A stretch of DNA of 64,000 bases from Linum tenue. Its lineage: Eukaryota > Streptophyta > Magnoliopsida > Malpighiales > Linaceae. The stretch lies in assembly GCA_946122785.1 (NCBI GenBank), contig CAMGYJ010000009.1:9516937-9580936 (forward strand), in the 5' to 3' direction. The first letter of the stretch is position 1, and the number at the start of each line of letters is the position of its first letter. A program made the position numbers and the translations under genes. A model generated the notes under the pieces. It ran no database searches. It saw nothing but the letters and a program-made list of their open reading frames with translations, and was not told the DNA's origin. Shown here one piece after another: positions 45,036-54,864 of this stretch.

Positions 45036-45965
45036 CTCGAATAGTGAGCTTGCCGCTCAAGACATTCTCGACTGAAATGCCCCATCTTATGACATTTGAA
45101 GCACTCAATCTGATCCCTATTCCATATTCTTCCTCTTCCTCCACTGCATTGATATCCAGTTCTGCCTCCTCTTCCTCTACCACCACCAAACACTTGCAGA
45201 GCTTGCTCTTCACCATATGATGACTTTGCAAACTTCTACTCATGAACAAGCAGAGAGCTTGGCAGGGCATCCACAAACATTTCAGCAATGTCCTTGGACT
45301 CTTCAATTGAACACACGATGTAATTAAATTTTTCAGTCAGGGTTCTAAGTACCTTCTCAACAATCTTCGTATCTGTCATGTCCTCACCGCAGTTCCTCAT
45401 CGAGTTTGCGATTACCATTACCCGGTTGAAATAACTGGTCACTGTCTCTCCATCCTTCATCTGTAGCAGCTCAAAGTTCCTTCTGAGCCCTTGCAGATTT
45501 GCCTATTGAATCTACTCGCTTCCTTGATAACGAGTCTTCATGGAATCCCACAGCTGCTTGGAGGTTGCCTTCTGAGTGATAGTCTTGAGGATGATCTTGT
45601 CAATAGAACTAAAAAGGAAGTTCTTAGCATTCAGATCCTTCAGACGTGTTGCCTCCCCTGTATATGTTCGAGCTTCAGTCAGTTCAGATCATGCATCAAC
45701 TTTTTTGAACCCAGTCTCCACCATAATCTGCAATTCCTTGGATCTGAGCAGATTTTCCATCAGCATGCTCCAGTGAACATAATCCCCGTCGAACTTGGGA
45801 ATTCCCACTTGAGAAAAACTGTTGTCGCCACTAATCTTTCTGCTCTCTTTTGATTTCTCTGATCAATAATCCAAATCCTCACCTTGACTCGTGTTTCCCA
45901 CAACCCAGAACCTTTCACAATTTCACACAGCTCACACTCTTGATTGAACACTCTCTGGTTACAGC
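45036..45965 (-). pseudogene. Copia gag, frame-broken
   Basis: The minus strand shows FSQVGIPKFDGDYVHWSMLM near 45810-45750 (start of gag), then MKDGETVTSYFNRVMVIANS (45460) and LTEKFNYIVCSIEESKD of the UBN2-type gag core, and finally CFKCHKMGHFSREC (about 45105-45064), a complete CCHC zinc knuckle. Several frame changes and at least one stop separate the parts. Confidence 0.82.
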
Positions 45966-45970
45966 ATGTG

Positions 45971-45985
45971 ATTGCTCAGATACCA
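45971..45985 (-). other. Copia primer-binding site
   Basis: TGGTATCTGAGCAAT on the minus strand begins three bases after the LTR and is one mismatch from the plant initiator-tRNA-Met complement TGGTATCAGAGC. Confidence 0.85.
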
Positions 45986-45988
45986 CTA

Positions 45989-46235
45989 TGGCAGCAAATT
46001 GAATGCAAACTGACAACTTTATTCATTGATAGAGATCAATCTTTATACACAAGACTCTCAACAGAAGCCTTCAGACTCGGCTTTGACAAACGACTCTAAC
46101 AACTCGATCCCTGGAAGTAGCCCCATGACTAACCAATTGACTCTGCTGAAACTAATCGCTGCAATGGCTAGTTCAGCTAACCTAACCAATACTGACATAA
46201 AGCAAACTGACTCGCTAAAACACAACACCTAACAA
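45989..46235 (-). repeat. Copia 5' LTR (247 bp)
   Basis: On the minus strand it begins TGTTAGGTGTTG and ends TTTGCTGCCA, next to the primer-binding site. It contains a TATA-like GTATAAAGAT near 46040. No second copy lies in the window. Confidence 0.8.
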
Positions 46236-47100
46236 TGGCCAAGTGTAACCAATGAAAGGGACTGTAGTATAGTGGCACAAGTAATAAATATCGAATCCAC
46301 GGGTCACTAGAGTTACTATTACTCAGCTTCAGTTCATTATCTAGCAAACTAGATTAAGGATTTATTAACTAAACTACTCTACTAACTAAACTAAGTAAAA
46401 ATACTAATTACAGTTTGGGAACTCACTTAGGTATGATTCCCCCTAGCTCCTCAATTAGGTCCAAGTTGCAATTACCTTTGGTTGATCTACTGTTGATTAA
46501 ACTGCGGAAGATCCTAAATTAGCCTGGAATCTCTTAAGCTGACCAAGCCCTCTCAGTCCAACTACCCGGCAGACGACTAGTCTTCACCGGGATAGAAAGC
46601 TGAGGCTATGAACACTAACTCCACTACTGGAATGAATTCCAGTACAAAGCAGAGAATTGATTGACTCTCGCACAACCAATTCACCACTATCAATCAAGGA
46701 AGCTCTCTTAACCTAATCAGATTCTATCTATCATAGGTTAAAGCAGAAATCAAGAGGATTTGATCAAGATTCAATTGACTCAATAAATCATGCCTCAATC
46801 GATTATAATCAAACAATATAGCATCCAAAACTTCATACAAGAAAGATCCTAACACATGGAACTAGGGTTCCTCAAAACCTAAGTGAAGGGAAGTTACTCC
46901 ATAGAGAAGAGAGAGACTGCAGAAATCTGATCTAGATCTTCAATCTCCATCTCCAAGCTTGATTCCCGAGCTCCAATGGCGAAGAAATCCTCCAAAATAG
47001 CTCCAAGAATGTTTCCAAGTCGCTCTCTCTCTCTAGGGTTCGTCCCTTGGGTGTTTGGGATCCAAAACCCAGCTCTCTCTCTACAAAAATCGCAAAACAG

Positions 47101-47108
47101 CTTTTATA
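47101..47108 (-). promoter_or_regulatory. TATA box of the Athila-like LTR
   Basis: TATAAAAG on the minus strand, followed by a purine-rich leader, marks the probable transcription start of the LTR. Confidence 0.6.
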
Positions 47109-47134
47109 CCCTCTGAAACTCGCACCCCCTACTT

Positions 47135-47218
47135 GCACGGCCGTGCAAATTGAGGTTTTGGCCGTGCAGACCCCTTGGGAAACCCACACGGCCGTGCAGA
47201 ATTTCACACGGCCGTGCA
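47135..47218. repeat. CACGGCCGTG palindromes just upstream of the TATA box
   Basis: Three perfect copies (47136-47145, 47187-47196 and 47207-47216) plus a half copy at 47160-47167 lie within 85 bases, on the upstream side of the minus-strand TATA box. They look like binding sites for a dimeric factor, but this is inference. Confidence 0.75.
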
Positions 47219-47596
47219 CAATTTCCAGCATGCACTCCTAAGCTTCGTTGATCTCGTTTGAGCTCGTTTGACCTCCGATTCAGTCGCCGTTTGATCCCAG
47301 ACGCTCGTAGTCTCGTCCTCTTTCTTTTCATAACAAGCTTGCATGATTCTTTGTCCATAAAGTGAGGTAGAAATCCATTCTTCTTCAGGTCATGTCCGAG
47401 TTTCTTCTCCCGAATCGTCAATTGATCTCTGATTGACTTGAAACTTGCGCCTATACTTCACTTTATGTGCTAGGACCTGAAATGTGAGAAAGGAACACAA
47501 CCTAGCATAAAATAGGCCAAAGACACGATAATTCAAGCTGAAACAATCAAGAAACAAAGGGGAAAACATGTGCAAATACCGAGGCATCACAAACAT

Positions 47597-48313
47597 CAAG
47601 GACTAAACTGCAAAATACCAAACGACACAGTTTAACTTAAACGAACACTCATACACTTAAACTTGACACCAACTCTTTCCTTCTCCAGAACGGATTCGGA
47701 TTCAGCAACACTTCAATGAACAGGATCTTCAACAATATGTATATACCTCAACAGTTGTCCTACGTGTTTGTTGTACTTTGCACGGGGTGGTAAAGAAAGA
47801 TAACTGAAACTTGATCTATTCGATTTAGTTTCTCCCGATTTGTGTGGCACTACTCGATCAATCAAAGTTTTAGATGTGGATGAGGGTGGGTGGCTTTGAG
47901 TTTTTGCCATCTGGATTTTCAATTTCGGATATCATGTTGATTATGAGAAAATCAAAGGAACAAAAATTAAGTTGATTAATTATTCATCAAAATCTAATTA
48001 AGTTCATCAATCTTAGCTTCGATTCTTCGTTTCAACTTTATTTTGTCTGAACACCTTTCCACTATATTCTTAGTGTTATAACTCCTAACTATATCAGTTA
48101 ATATCACATTATAAGAACATTTCTTCCTTTAGTAGTAATATGATATCCCTAGCGGAAAAATGATGAAAATATTGTTAATTAGATCTTATCTATCCATGCT
48201 CGATTAAGAAAAAGTGAAGGTTGTTTAAAAGAATATTCCTTCCGTCTCTTAGTGGAATATTTTAACCCCTCTTTATCTTTTTATGGTTTCCACTTCTCTT
48301 CATCTTCATTTTC
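47597..48313. other. Intergenic stretch with one small frame
   Basis: A minus-strand frame (47922-47713, ATG at 47907) encodes about 64 residues starting MAKTQSHPPSSTSKTLIDRV, serine/proline-rich and not recognised. No other feature was seen. Confidence 0.3.
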
Positions 48314-48328
48314 ATTTATTTCCTTATC

Positions 48329-48800
48329 TCTTTTTTTAATAATGGTGAATAGTATTAAAATCGGTAAAAGGTTAAACGAGGTAACAAAGCTATACACACT
48401 GGTTCAAAAGAAATGAACCGCTACTACAAGCAAAAGAAACAAACAGGCTAAACAAAAACAAAAGGCAAACGAGTGAAACTAAAAGCCCCAAAGGTTGAAA
48501 GAAAGTGAAGTAGCTTTCAGGAGCAACCAACGCAGCAGATGCTCAAGCGGACAGGGGCATCCATCAGGCGACGAAAGCACACATCAGTTAACTTTGATGA
48601 TGACCGAACAAAGAGCAAAACCAAGAGTTGCATTGGTTCCTATTCACCTTCCTATATGCGGTTAGCCACTCAATGATGGATTTGGCAATATTAAAGAAAA
48701 TAGCCTTGGTTGTGAGACAATTGCCTTCAAAAGTTCTCCGATTTCTCTCCAACCAAACTTTCCAGCAAGTAGCGTGGAGAATGCAATGTATAATCCATCA
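48329..48800 (-). mobile_element. 5'-truncated LINE 3' end (472 bp)
   Basis: An exact 15-bp duplication ATTTATTTCCTTATC flanks it (48314-48328 and 48801-48815). The left end is a T-run, the poly(A) tail of a minus-strand copy. The minus strand encodes KVWLERNRRTFEG and IIEWLTAYRKVN, the usual C-terminal region of plant LINE open frame 2, followed by a 3' UTR. It encodes no enzyme. Confidence 0.9.
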
Positions 48801-48820
48801 ATTTATTTCCTTATCATATG

Positions 48821-48833
48821 CCCCCCCCCCCCC
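48821..48833 (+). repeat. Poly-C run (13 bp)
   Basis: Thirteen C directly beyond the LINE's right duplication. Homopolymers of this length are error-prone in sequencing. Confidence 0.9.
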
Positions 48834-49195
48834 ATTTCTCTATGCATGTTATATTTTAATTTGTTACGAGTTTGGGTTAACATGCTACTCCACTTCATTG
48901 ATATGAGAGGGCACGCTAAAAGATTGTAAAATTTCTATTTGTGTACATTATGGTTCTCATTTGACACCCTAATACAACTTACCTATATGTGTATAGTAAC
49001 CGAAATGGTCCTTATACTTTTGCTTAAGAGTTCGAAACTGTCGTACAGTTTTCATATGTGAATCACATACCTATATGAAAAATGATTCTTCAAGCTTTTC
49101 TTCGTGCATTGATAGATGTCTTGTCTATTGAATGTCAGTGCTCCTAACAGTGTCCATGAAATATCAAAGAAACTATTCAAGATGAAATATATTAG

Positions 49196-49690
49196 GAAAA
49201 AATCTAAATTACATATCTAAAAAATAAAATTCCTACAATACATCAATTATCAAAAAGTTCTCAAATTACCTAAGTTTGAGGTTGTTCGTTACACAATAGA
49301 CGAACTAGTGAGTTGTTCGTGAGTCTGTTAAGTGAACAAAAATGAAATCGTCTTCCACATCAACGATCCAACAACTCTTGAAATTAGCATGCGATAGCTG
49401 GGGACCTAGCGACACGGATCGTTGTCGAATAGCTAGATGCACAACGTACACGTGGGTGGCTAAATCATGCTTTTGGGCGGCGATCCTGATTGGTCCTTTT
49501 CGAGCGACGTAGATCGTTGGCTTGGCACGCACACAACCATTGGACTGCCTCCTTCAGCCGCGATTTGGGTGGTTTGCCCAGCTGTCAAGCGAACCCCTCC
49601 CTCCAAAAAACCTATAAATACCCCCTTTCCTTCCTTCAAAAGCCACACCACTCCACATTTCTTCCTCTCTTCCTTCCATCACTCAAGGAA
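49196..49690 (+). promoter_or_regulatory. Promoter-like stretch inside a candidate transposon end
   Basis: The stretch begins GGAAAAAATCTAAATTACATATC, like the left end of the element at 34834, followed by GTTCGT/ACGAAC phrases (49287-49345). A G-box CACGTG (49449-49454), a TATA box TATAAATA (49613-49620) and a CT-rich leader follow in promoter order. No recognisable coding sequence comes after it, so the gene it once served is lost or truncated. Confidence 0.45.
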
Positions 49691-50119
49691 ACTACTCGTA
49701 TACTTTGTGGTTGCGGCTAAGCACAATTTTGCACATCAGAAATTTGTTCCTTGAGTCCTTCATAAATCCGATGAACTTCTGCCAAAAACATGAAAGAAGA
49801 AGCTCTCGGTTATCCTCTCATTTCCTCTACTATACCCTTTATTTTTTATATATGAATGGTGTGCCTTATTCATCATATGATCAACATACAATGTTCAACC
49901 TAGCAGAGTCCCAATTGCACCAGACAATTACAGATAGAAAAAAATGGACCAAAAGAATCAAAAGACTACTCATTACCCAATCTACAAGACTCAACCTATA
50001 TGAAACCACAAAGGTTTACTAGCGGTATCTTCTACAAATTTAAGGTCCCCTACTAACTTTGCCATCACCACTTGTTCCATTTTCTGATCCAAACTTGTTG
50101 TTGTGAGGAACTTTTTTCC
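49691..50119. other. Leader-like sequence without a gene
   Basis: Short frames only; none shows a domain. Confidence 0.35.
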
Positions 50120-50455
50120 AGGTGGTGTGTCTAAGAGGGCTTGGTCAGTTTAAGAGATTACAAGCTATTATCAGATCTTCCACAGTTTACTAAACAGTAA
50201 AACGACCAAAGGGAATTACAATTTGGACCTAATTGAGGATCTAGGGGTGCGCATACCCGAGTGAGTCTTCTTGCTTTTAAAAACTGACAATTTACATGTT
50301 TTCCTTGTTACTTTGCTTTCTGCATGTTCACCATAATTTGATTCTTGGATAATAGACATTCACGGAGTAGATAGTAAACCGATGACCCACCTTGATAATT
50401 AAACCGAACCCACTTTACTACAGTCTTCCGTAGTGGTCATACTTGGCCATTGCAG
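50120..50455 (+). repeat. Fragment of an Athila-like LTR, plus orientation
   Basis: GAGGGCTTGGTCAG, TTTGGACCTAATTGAGGAT and CATACTTGGCCATTG occur in the same order and spacing as on the minus strand of 46237-46560. The copy is more diverged and lacks the LTR start, so only the 3' part of an LTR is left. Confidence 0.7.
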
Positions 50456-51540
50456 AAGTTTTGTGTTTTACCAAGTCAATAGCTCCTTTGGTCCTTCAAA
50501 GTTCTTCAGAGCTTCTTAGGTTGCTTTGTACCTTCAAAAACTATTAAAAAACATACGAATATGTAATCCAAAAGTAGAAGAGCATTGCGTAGGTCTATTA
50601 AAAGCTCATTGATCAAATAGTTGCAATTTAGATAAGAAACACCATTGAAATGACCAAATATGCTTTGATAGACGGGGAAATGAATCAGGAATGTGAGTGA
50701 CAAGCACTATAAATAGAGTATTATAAAAAATACCCCACACTTGAACTTTGTTTGTCACCAAGCAAACACTACTCATAACCATACAACTCAATGAATTTTG
50801 ACACCATCACTCAACCTTATTCTTAGATCGTGAATCATAAGAAACTTAGAAGGTCAACAATATCACAAGAGAATCCTAACCACATCAACATGCAAGAACA
50901 TTGTACCATGCATCACCCACAAATCATGCATTAGAGCCTCAAAACGTAAGGGTGAAGTTTTTTATTAATTTTTAAGCTTTGAAAACTTTCTACCATAAAC
51001 TTGACATATCTTTAAAGAACTTTATCTTATTCAAACTCAACATCATTTTAGGATTTTTTTAATTTTTCTCTCTTGCAACCAACTTTTTTTTTTTCCTTTT
51101 ATAATTTTTCTCATGATGGAGAACTTTTTTTGAATTTTGCCCTTATTATTCGAGCAAGAGCTTGAAGCTCCTATACCTCAACTCATGTGGAGGATTAATG
51201 AAATTAAGCGGTCTTGGAAGCTCTATCCATACCCTTAAGCCTCCTCAAGTTGGCAATCAATTCGAAGGGTGGAAATTTTACTTTTACTAGAGGGAACTAT
51301 CATCACCTTTTAGGATTTCCCACCAAAGCTCAACTAGTATATCTTCCAAAAACCCGATTTAAGTGCAATGAAAAGATGCCTCACATGTTGGGCTTACCCC
51401 ACACTTTATTTCTCAATAAACCATCGCAAATTTTTGGATGGTGTATTGATGGGTAGAAATTTTTTCATTTTTTCTAAAGATACAGTGCACCCTTTTGAAA
51501 ATTTTAAAACATGAGACTCTTTTTTTGCAAAATCAAAAAT
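50456..51540. other. Decayed retroelement interior, probably
   Basis: CCCCACACTTGAACTT near 50730 and related strings are frequent in noncoding interiors of Athila-type elements. No open frame was recognised. Confidence 0.35.
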
Positions 51541-51542
51541 AT

Positions 51543-51740
51543 TGAGTAAATTGCAAGTTTGGTCACTGGAATTACTTAAAAAGTTCACGTTTGCCACTTA
51601 AATTAATTTATTTCATTCGTAGTCACTCAAATTAGTTCAACGGTTTAAATTTGGTCACTCTCCGTTAACTTTGACTGATGTGGCAGTCAACTCTGAACAT
51701 TGACCGTTAAATAAGTGACGCGGAAATTAAAAATAATAAA
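51543..51740 (+). mobile_element. Single Mutator terminal repeat, Pack-MULE family
   Basis: GAGTAAATTGCAAGTTTGGTCACTGG through CTCCGTTAACTTTGACTGATG and GACCGTTAAATAAGTGACGCGG match the terminal repeats of the Pack-MULE at 60442-61909 along about 200 bases. The partner repeat was not found before 54.8 kb, so this copy is truncated. Confidence 0.7.
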
Positions 51741-51991
51741 AAATTAAATTTTTTTTTGAAATTCCAGCTCATTATCACAATAAATTAATAAACAAAATTA
51801 AACAAAAAAATATTATAATTAAACCAACGAATAGTTTCTATACACATTCTCCTACTGCTTCCTCGTGACCCTTTTATGAAAATGCAGCGTTTTGTGAGGT
51901 GCGAAGGAAATCCAGGGTTCTCCCGCGGCGGCGGCGGAGGGGGAAGCAAATAAAATCCGATCTTGATCTATCTTTTTTAAGACGAGAAGAA

Positions 51992-52312
51992 ATGCCAGCC
52001 ATGGCGGTCAGTCTAAGCATCTCGACGGTCCCGGCTAGCTGGAAGGTGATGGCAGAAGCTCCTAGCGCTCAGCCGCAAGCGTCTCTGTCGATAAAGCAGC
52101 AGTTGTCCGTGGTGACGATGAAGAATGGGAGAGGAGGATTCCCAACAATGATGCAAGCGTCAGATCAGGACGTAATCGAGAATTCTGCAATGACCCCCGC
52201 CGCGAATTCCATTCTCCGTCGAGGACATCTCCAGAAAGCTATCGATGGACCTTCGGCTCCTCTACGACATCACCTAGCACTCCTCGTTCGAAGGCTCATG
52301 GAAGGGAATTGA
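51992..52312 (+). pseudogene. Possible captured gene fragment next to the Mutator repeat
   Basis: From ATG 51992 the frame encodes 106 residues beginning MPAMAVSLSISTVPASWKVM. It is GC-rich compared with its AT-rich surroundings and preceded by a GGCGGCGGCGGAGG stretch, both signs of host exon sequence. I do not recognise the family, and another frame of the same DNA also looks protein-like (SPESYRWTFGSS), so the true reading frame is uncertain. Its place just inside a Mutator repeat suggests capture. Confidence 0.4.
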
Positions 52313-52559
52313 AGGGCATAGTTCGATTTTACAGGGATCTTAGCCGGACCCGTTTGATGAATCTTGGAGAAATGCTCAGATACATGCTCGATTTCAAATC
52401 ATGCCACTGCGGAATCAAGAAATAAGCAAATCCTAAGGGCATTAGCTCAACTCCGTCAAGGTTTCCGATCAGAGATCCACTAACAGGGAAGGGAAATCCG
52501 CGGAGACAGAATTGATGCAGCAAGTTCAGCTCCGACTAAAGATATACCATGTGGTAAGC

Positions 52560-54420
52560 ATATAAACCATTCCCACCCCACACTTTAAAATGGACATTGT
52601 CCTTAATGGGCCAAAAGATAGTTTGAGTCGTGGATAGTTGGAAAAAATTACTTCGAAAATCCAAAGTCATGCTCTACTTTAGCTAGTCTTCCATAATAAT
52701 TCTGAAGAGACTTGAAATAGTCTAAACAAAAGAAAATTACAAATGGCTTCCTTAAACTCCATCGCGTACATGCTAGGTCCTCCTGGTGGTGGGTGACTCC
52801 CTGGGTGGAGGCCTATGAATGATCTATTGAAATCCTCCATCCAAGAATAGCTCCATTGTTGTACCTACTCTTGCCTCCTGCGCCAAGCTCGAGTATCCTC
52901 TCGCTCTATCTCCCTCATGCTCCAAGACATCCCAATGTTGCTCGTTCAATGTCTGGTAGTTGGTTAGGCTCTCCTGTGCACACTCTACTGTTGCTCATAA
53001 CTTTCTAGCTAGCCTCCGAAGTTTCCATGTTAAGGGGGGTGGTGGTAGTGGATGTCCAGCTCCATATCCATGCTTCAGTAATGTCTGTAAGTGCACTGTT
53101 GGTCTCCTATTTGCATTCCAGACAACATTTATGGGACAAAATTAGTTAGCAAGATCAACTCCATTGCTTGTCACCTTATCAACTCAAAAGGTGAGAGCTG
53201 ACTGATGATAAATAGGTCATTCCCTCACCCTATGCTCGTCGATGTGTTGGCTATGGTGTAAGCAAATGCTCGTCTTGGTACTCCTCGTGAGGAAGTGATG
53301 GTCGTGACCTCGAGAAGGTTATCAACCCCCAACCATGCTAGATGAAGCCACCAGCGATGTACCAAGGCACAGTACAAAGTAATGCTTGAACCTAAGAAAT
53401 GGGAGCTGGATGATGGTTGGTGAGTAGTATCCTACAGCAAACTCAGTTCTTGGATCTCGTGTAGAGGTCCTCCAAACTCCAAAGCTCTCAGAAGATAGAA
53501 ATTTGTGTTTGTGGGCTCCTAATTTACTCCAAGGCTTGCATCGGATAGTGTGCCCTCTCTGTGATGGTATGGGATCCCTAGCTTCTAGGTGAAGCTATCA
53601 TAACCATTATTAAAGTGTCATCCCGCTAATATGTAGGAGATGCACTTCTGGTCTGATATAGTCGCCGCCCCCACTGTTAGTGCGACCACAAACTCTAGAG
53701 TGAGAACATTGTTACCCTCTCCTCTATTGATAAATAGCGACAAGAGACCGACATCTTCGAGTCTCTGTATCGTCTATGCTCTCCATCCCTGGTCCTGGTT
53801 GAAATCCGCCCGATTCAGCTCTCCCTAGGTCCACTTGTATGATGTATCTCTCTCCATCTTTGTATCTTCCTAGCACTAGTATTTCTTGTGGGGAACTGGA
53901 GGAAAGAGTGCAAGGGAACCTTTAGTGTGTCTTTGTCAATCTCTAGCTCATTGTCAGTCTCCCACGCCTCGAGCTCCGGTGGTAGTTTTATACTCCTACT
54001 CCTTGATTGTTTGCTATCCATCGATATGCTTCCACTGCTATTACTGGTAGAGCGTCAAAGATATAGAAATTGGGACTCTGACTCCCTCGAACTCTCCTTC
54101 TTCTCAATTCCTATCACCGGCTCCTTTTGTTAAGTCTTGCAGACCGTCTAGGTGCTACAAACTCTGACTCATACCAAGGTGGACTAGGATACCTCGTTCC
54201 TTGTGATGAAGAAGCACCATTATCTACTTTCTTCTTGTGACGTCCAATCCATTTGGAGATTCCTGTCATTTTCCAAATAAAAAAAAACCAAGTTAACATG
54301 GAAAATAGGGGATAAACCCCACACTTTAAGAGCGTGGTTTCTTTTAAGCTAATCATATAACTTCTCAAGTAATTATTGACAAGATAGTAATCCATTTACT
54401 TCATTTATCATTTAAGCCCA
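52560..54420 (-). pseudogene. Heavily decayed retroelement interior, possibly Athila ORF1-like
   Basis: Minus-strand pieces include RYPSPPWYESEFVAPRRSAR (about 54200-54140) and RLEDVGLLSLFINRGEGN with TLEFVVALTV (about 53770-53690), separated by many stops. The order and character recall the first open frame of Athila elements, where a TLEFLSSL string is conserved. CCCCACACTTTAA at 52573 and 54320 is typical of the same elements. Assignment is by resemblance only. Confidence 0.35.
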
Positions 54421-54864
54421 TATAGAGATGGGAAGTATTCTAGATCGAAATGTAGAAGTAGTATGAAGCACATATCTTGAAAATTTTGAAATCTTTGAAA
54501 GCTCCAAGTTATAAGATTTGGTAAAGGTCGATAAGTTGGAACAAGTAAAATGAAATGCATTTGATCCCACTTAGTAGTAAAAGCGAAACTAATTATATCC
54601 TACTCCCATTGCAATTTCGAAATCTCAAAACATGTACCATATATTTCAAAATGTAGCATAGCTTTGACGTTAAATCACGCTTTAAAATGTGCTATGATAA
54701 GCTTTTTAAATTTTTGGCATAACCTTTGCTAAGAATCAAGAATAAATCCAAGCATACATTCGTTAAAATCATCATAAGCACAATGCAATCTCATTTCTAA
54801 GCATATAAGAAATCATCTTCATTCGCAAACATCAATAGTGCCCAGCATAGGCAAAAAATAACAA

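Larger units (their letters stand above)
43650..46235 (-). mobile_element. Ty1/copia retrotransposon remnant (5' LTR to end of integrase)
   Basis: Read on the minus strand it has a 5' LTR (46235-45989), a primer-binding site, gag with a CCHC knuckle, protease and integrase, in the order that defines copia elements. The last recognisable residues, KLFNPETKKIMISRDVIF, are the conserved string just after integrase. Reverse transcriptase, RNase H and the 3' LTR are missing, so it ends abruptly near 43650. Frameshifts and stops break gag. It cannot move by itself. Confidence 0.88.
46237..47591 (-). repeat. Athila-like LTR (~1.35 kb), perhaps a solo LTR
   Basis: On the minus strand it starts TGTGATGCCTCGG and ends CACTTGGCCA. 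It has a TATA box, a CT/GA-rich leader with TAGAGAGAGAGC, and the GGATTCGATATTTATTACTTGTG string found at the ends of many Athila-type LTRs. The flanks AACAA (46232-46236) and AACAT (47592-47596) differ by one base and may be the target duplication of a solo LTR. The left flank coincides with the copia LTR edge, so two insertions abut here. About 320 bases near its end recur in opposite orientation at 50120-50455. Confidence 0.6.

Noticed and set aside
47104..47421. 105-codon minus-strand frame in the Athila-like LTR
   Set aside because: It lies in LTR promoter sequence and its repeated HGRV/HGRA peptides come from the CACGGCCGTG palindromes.
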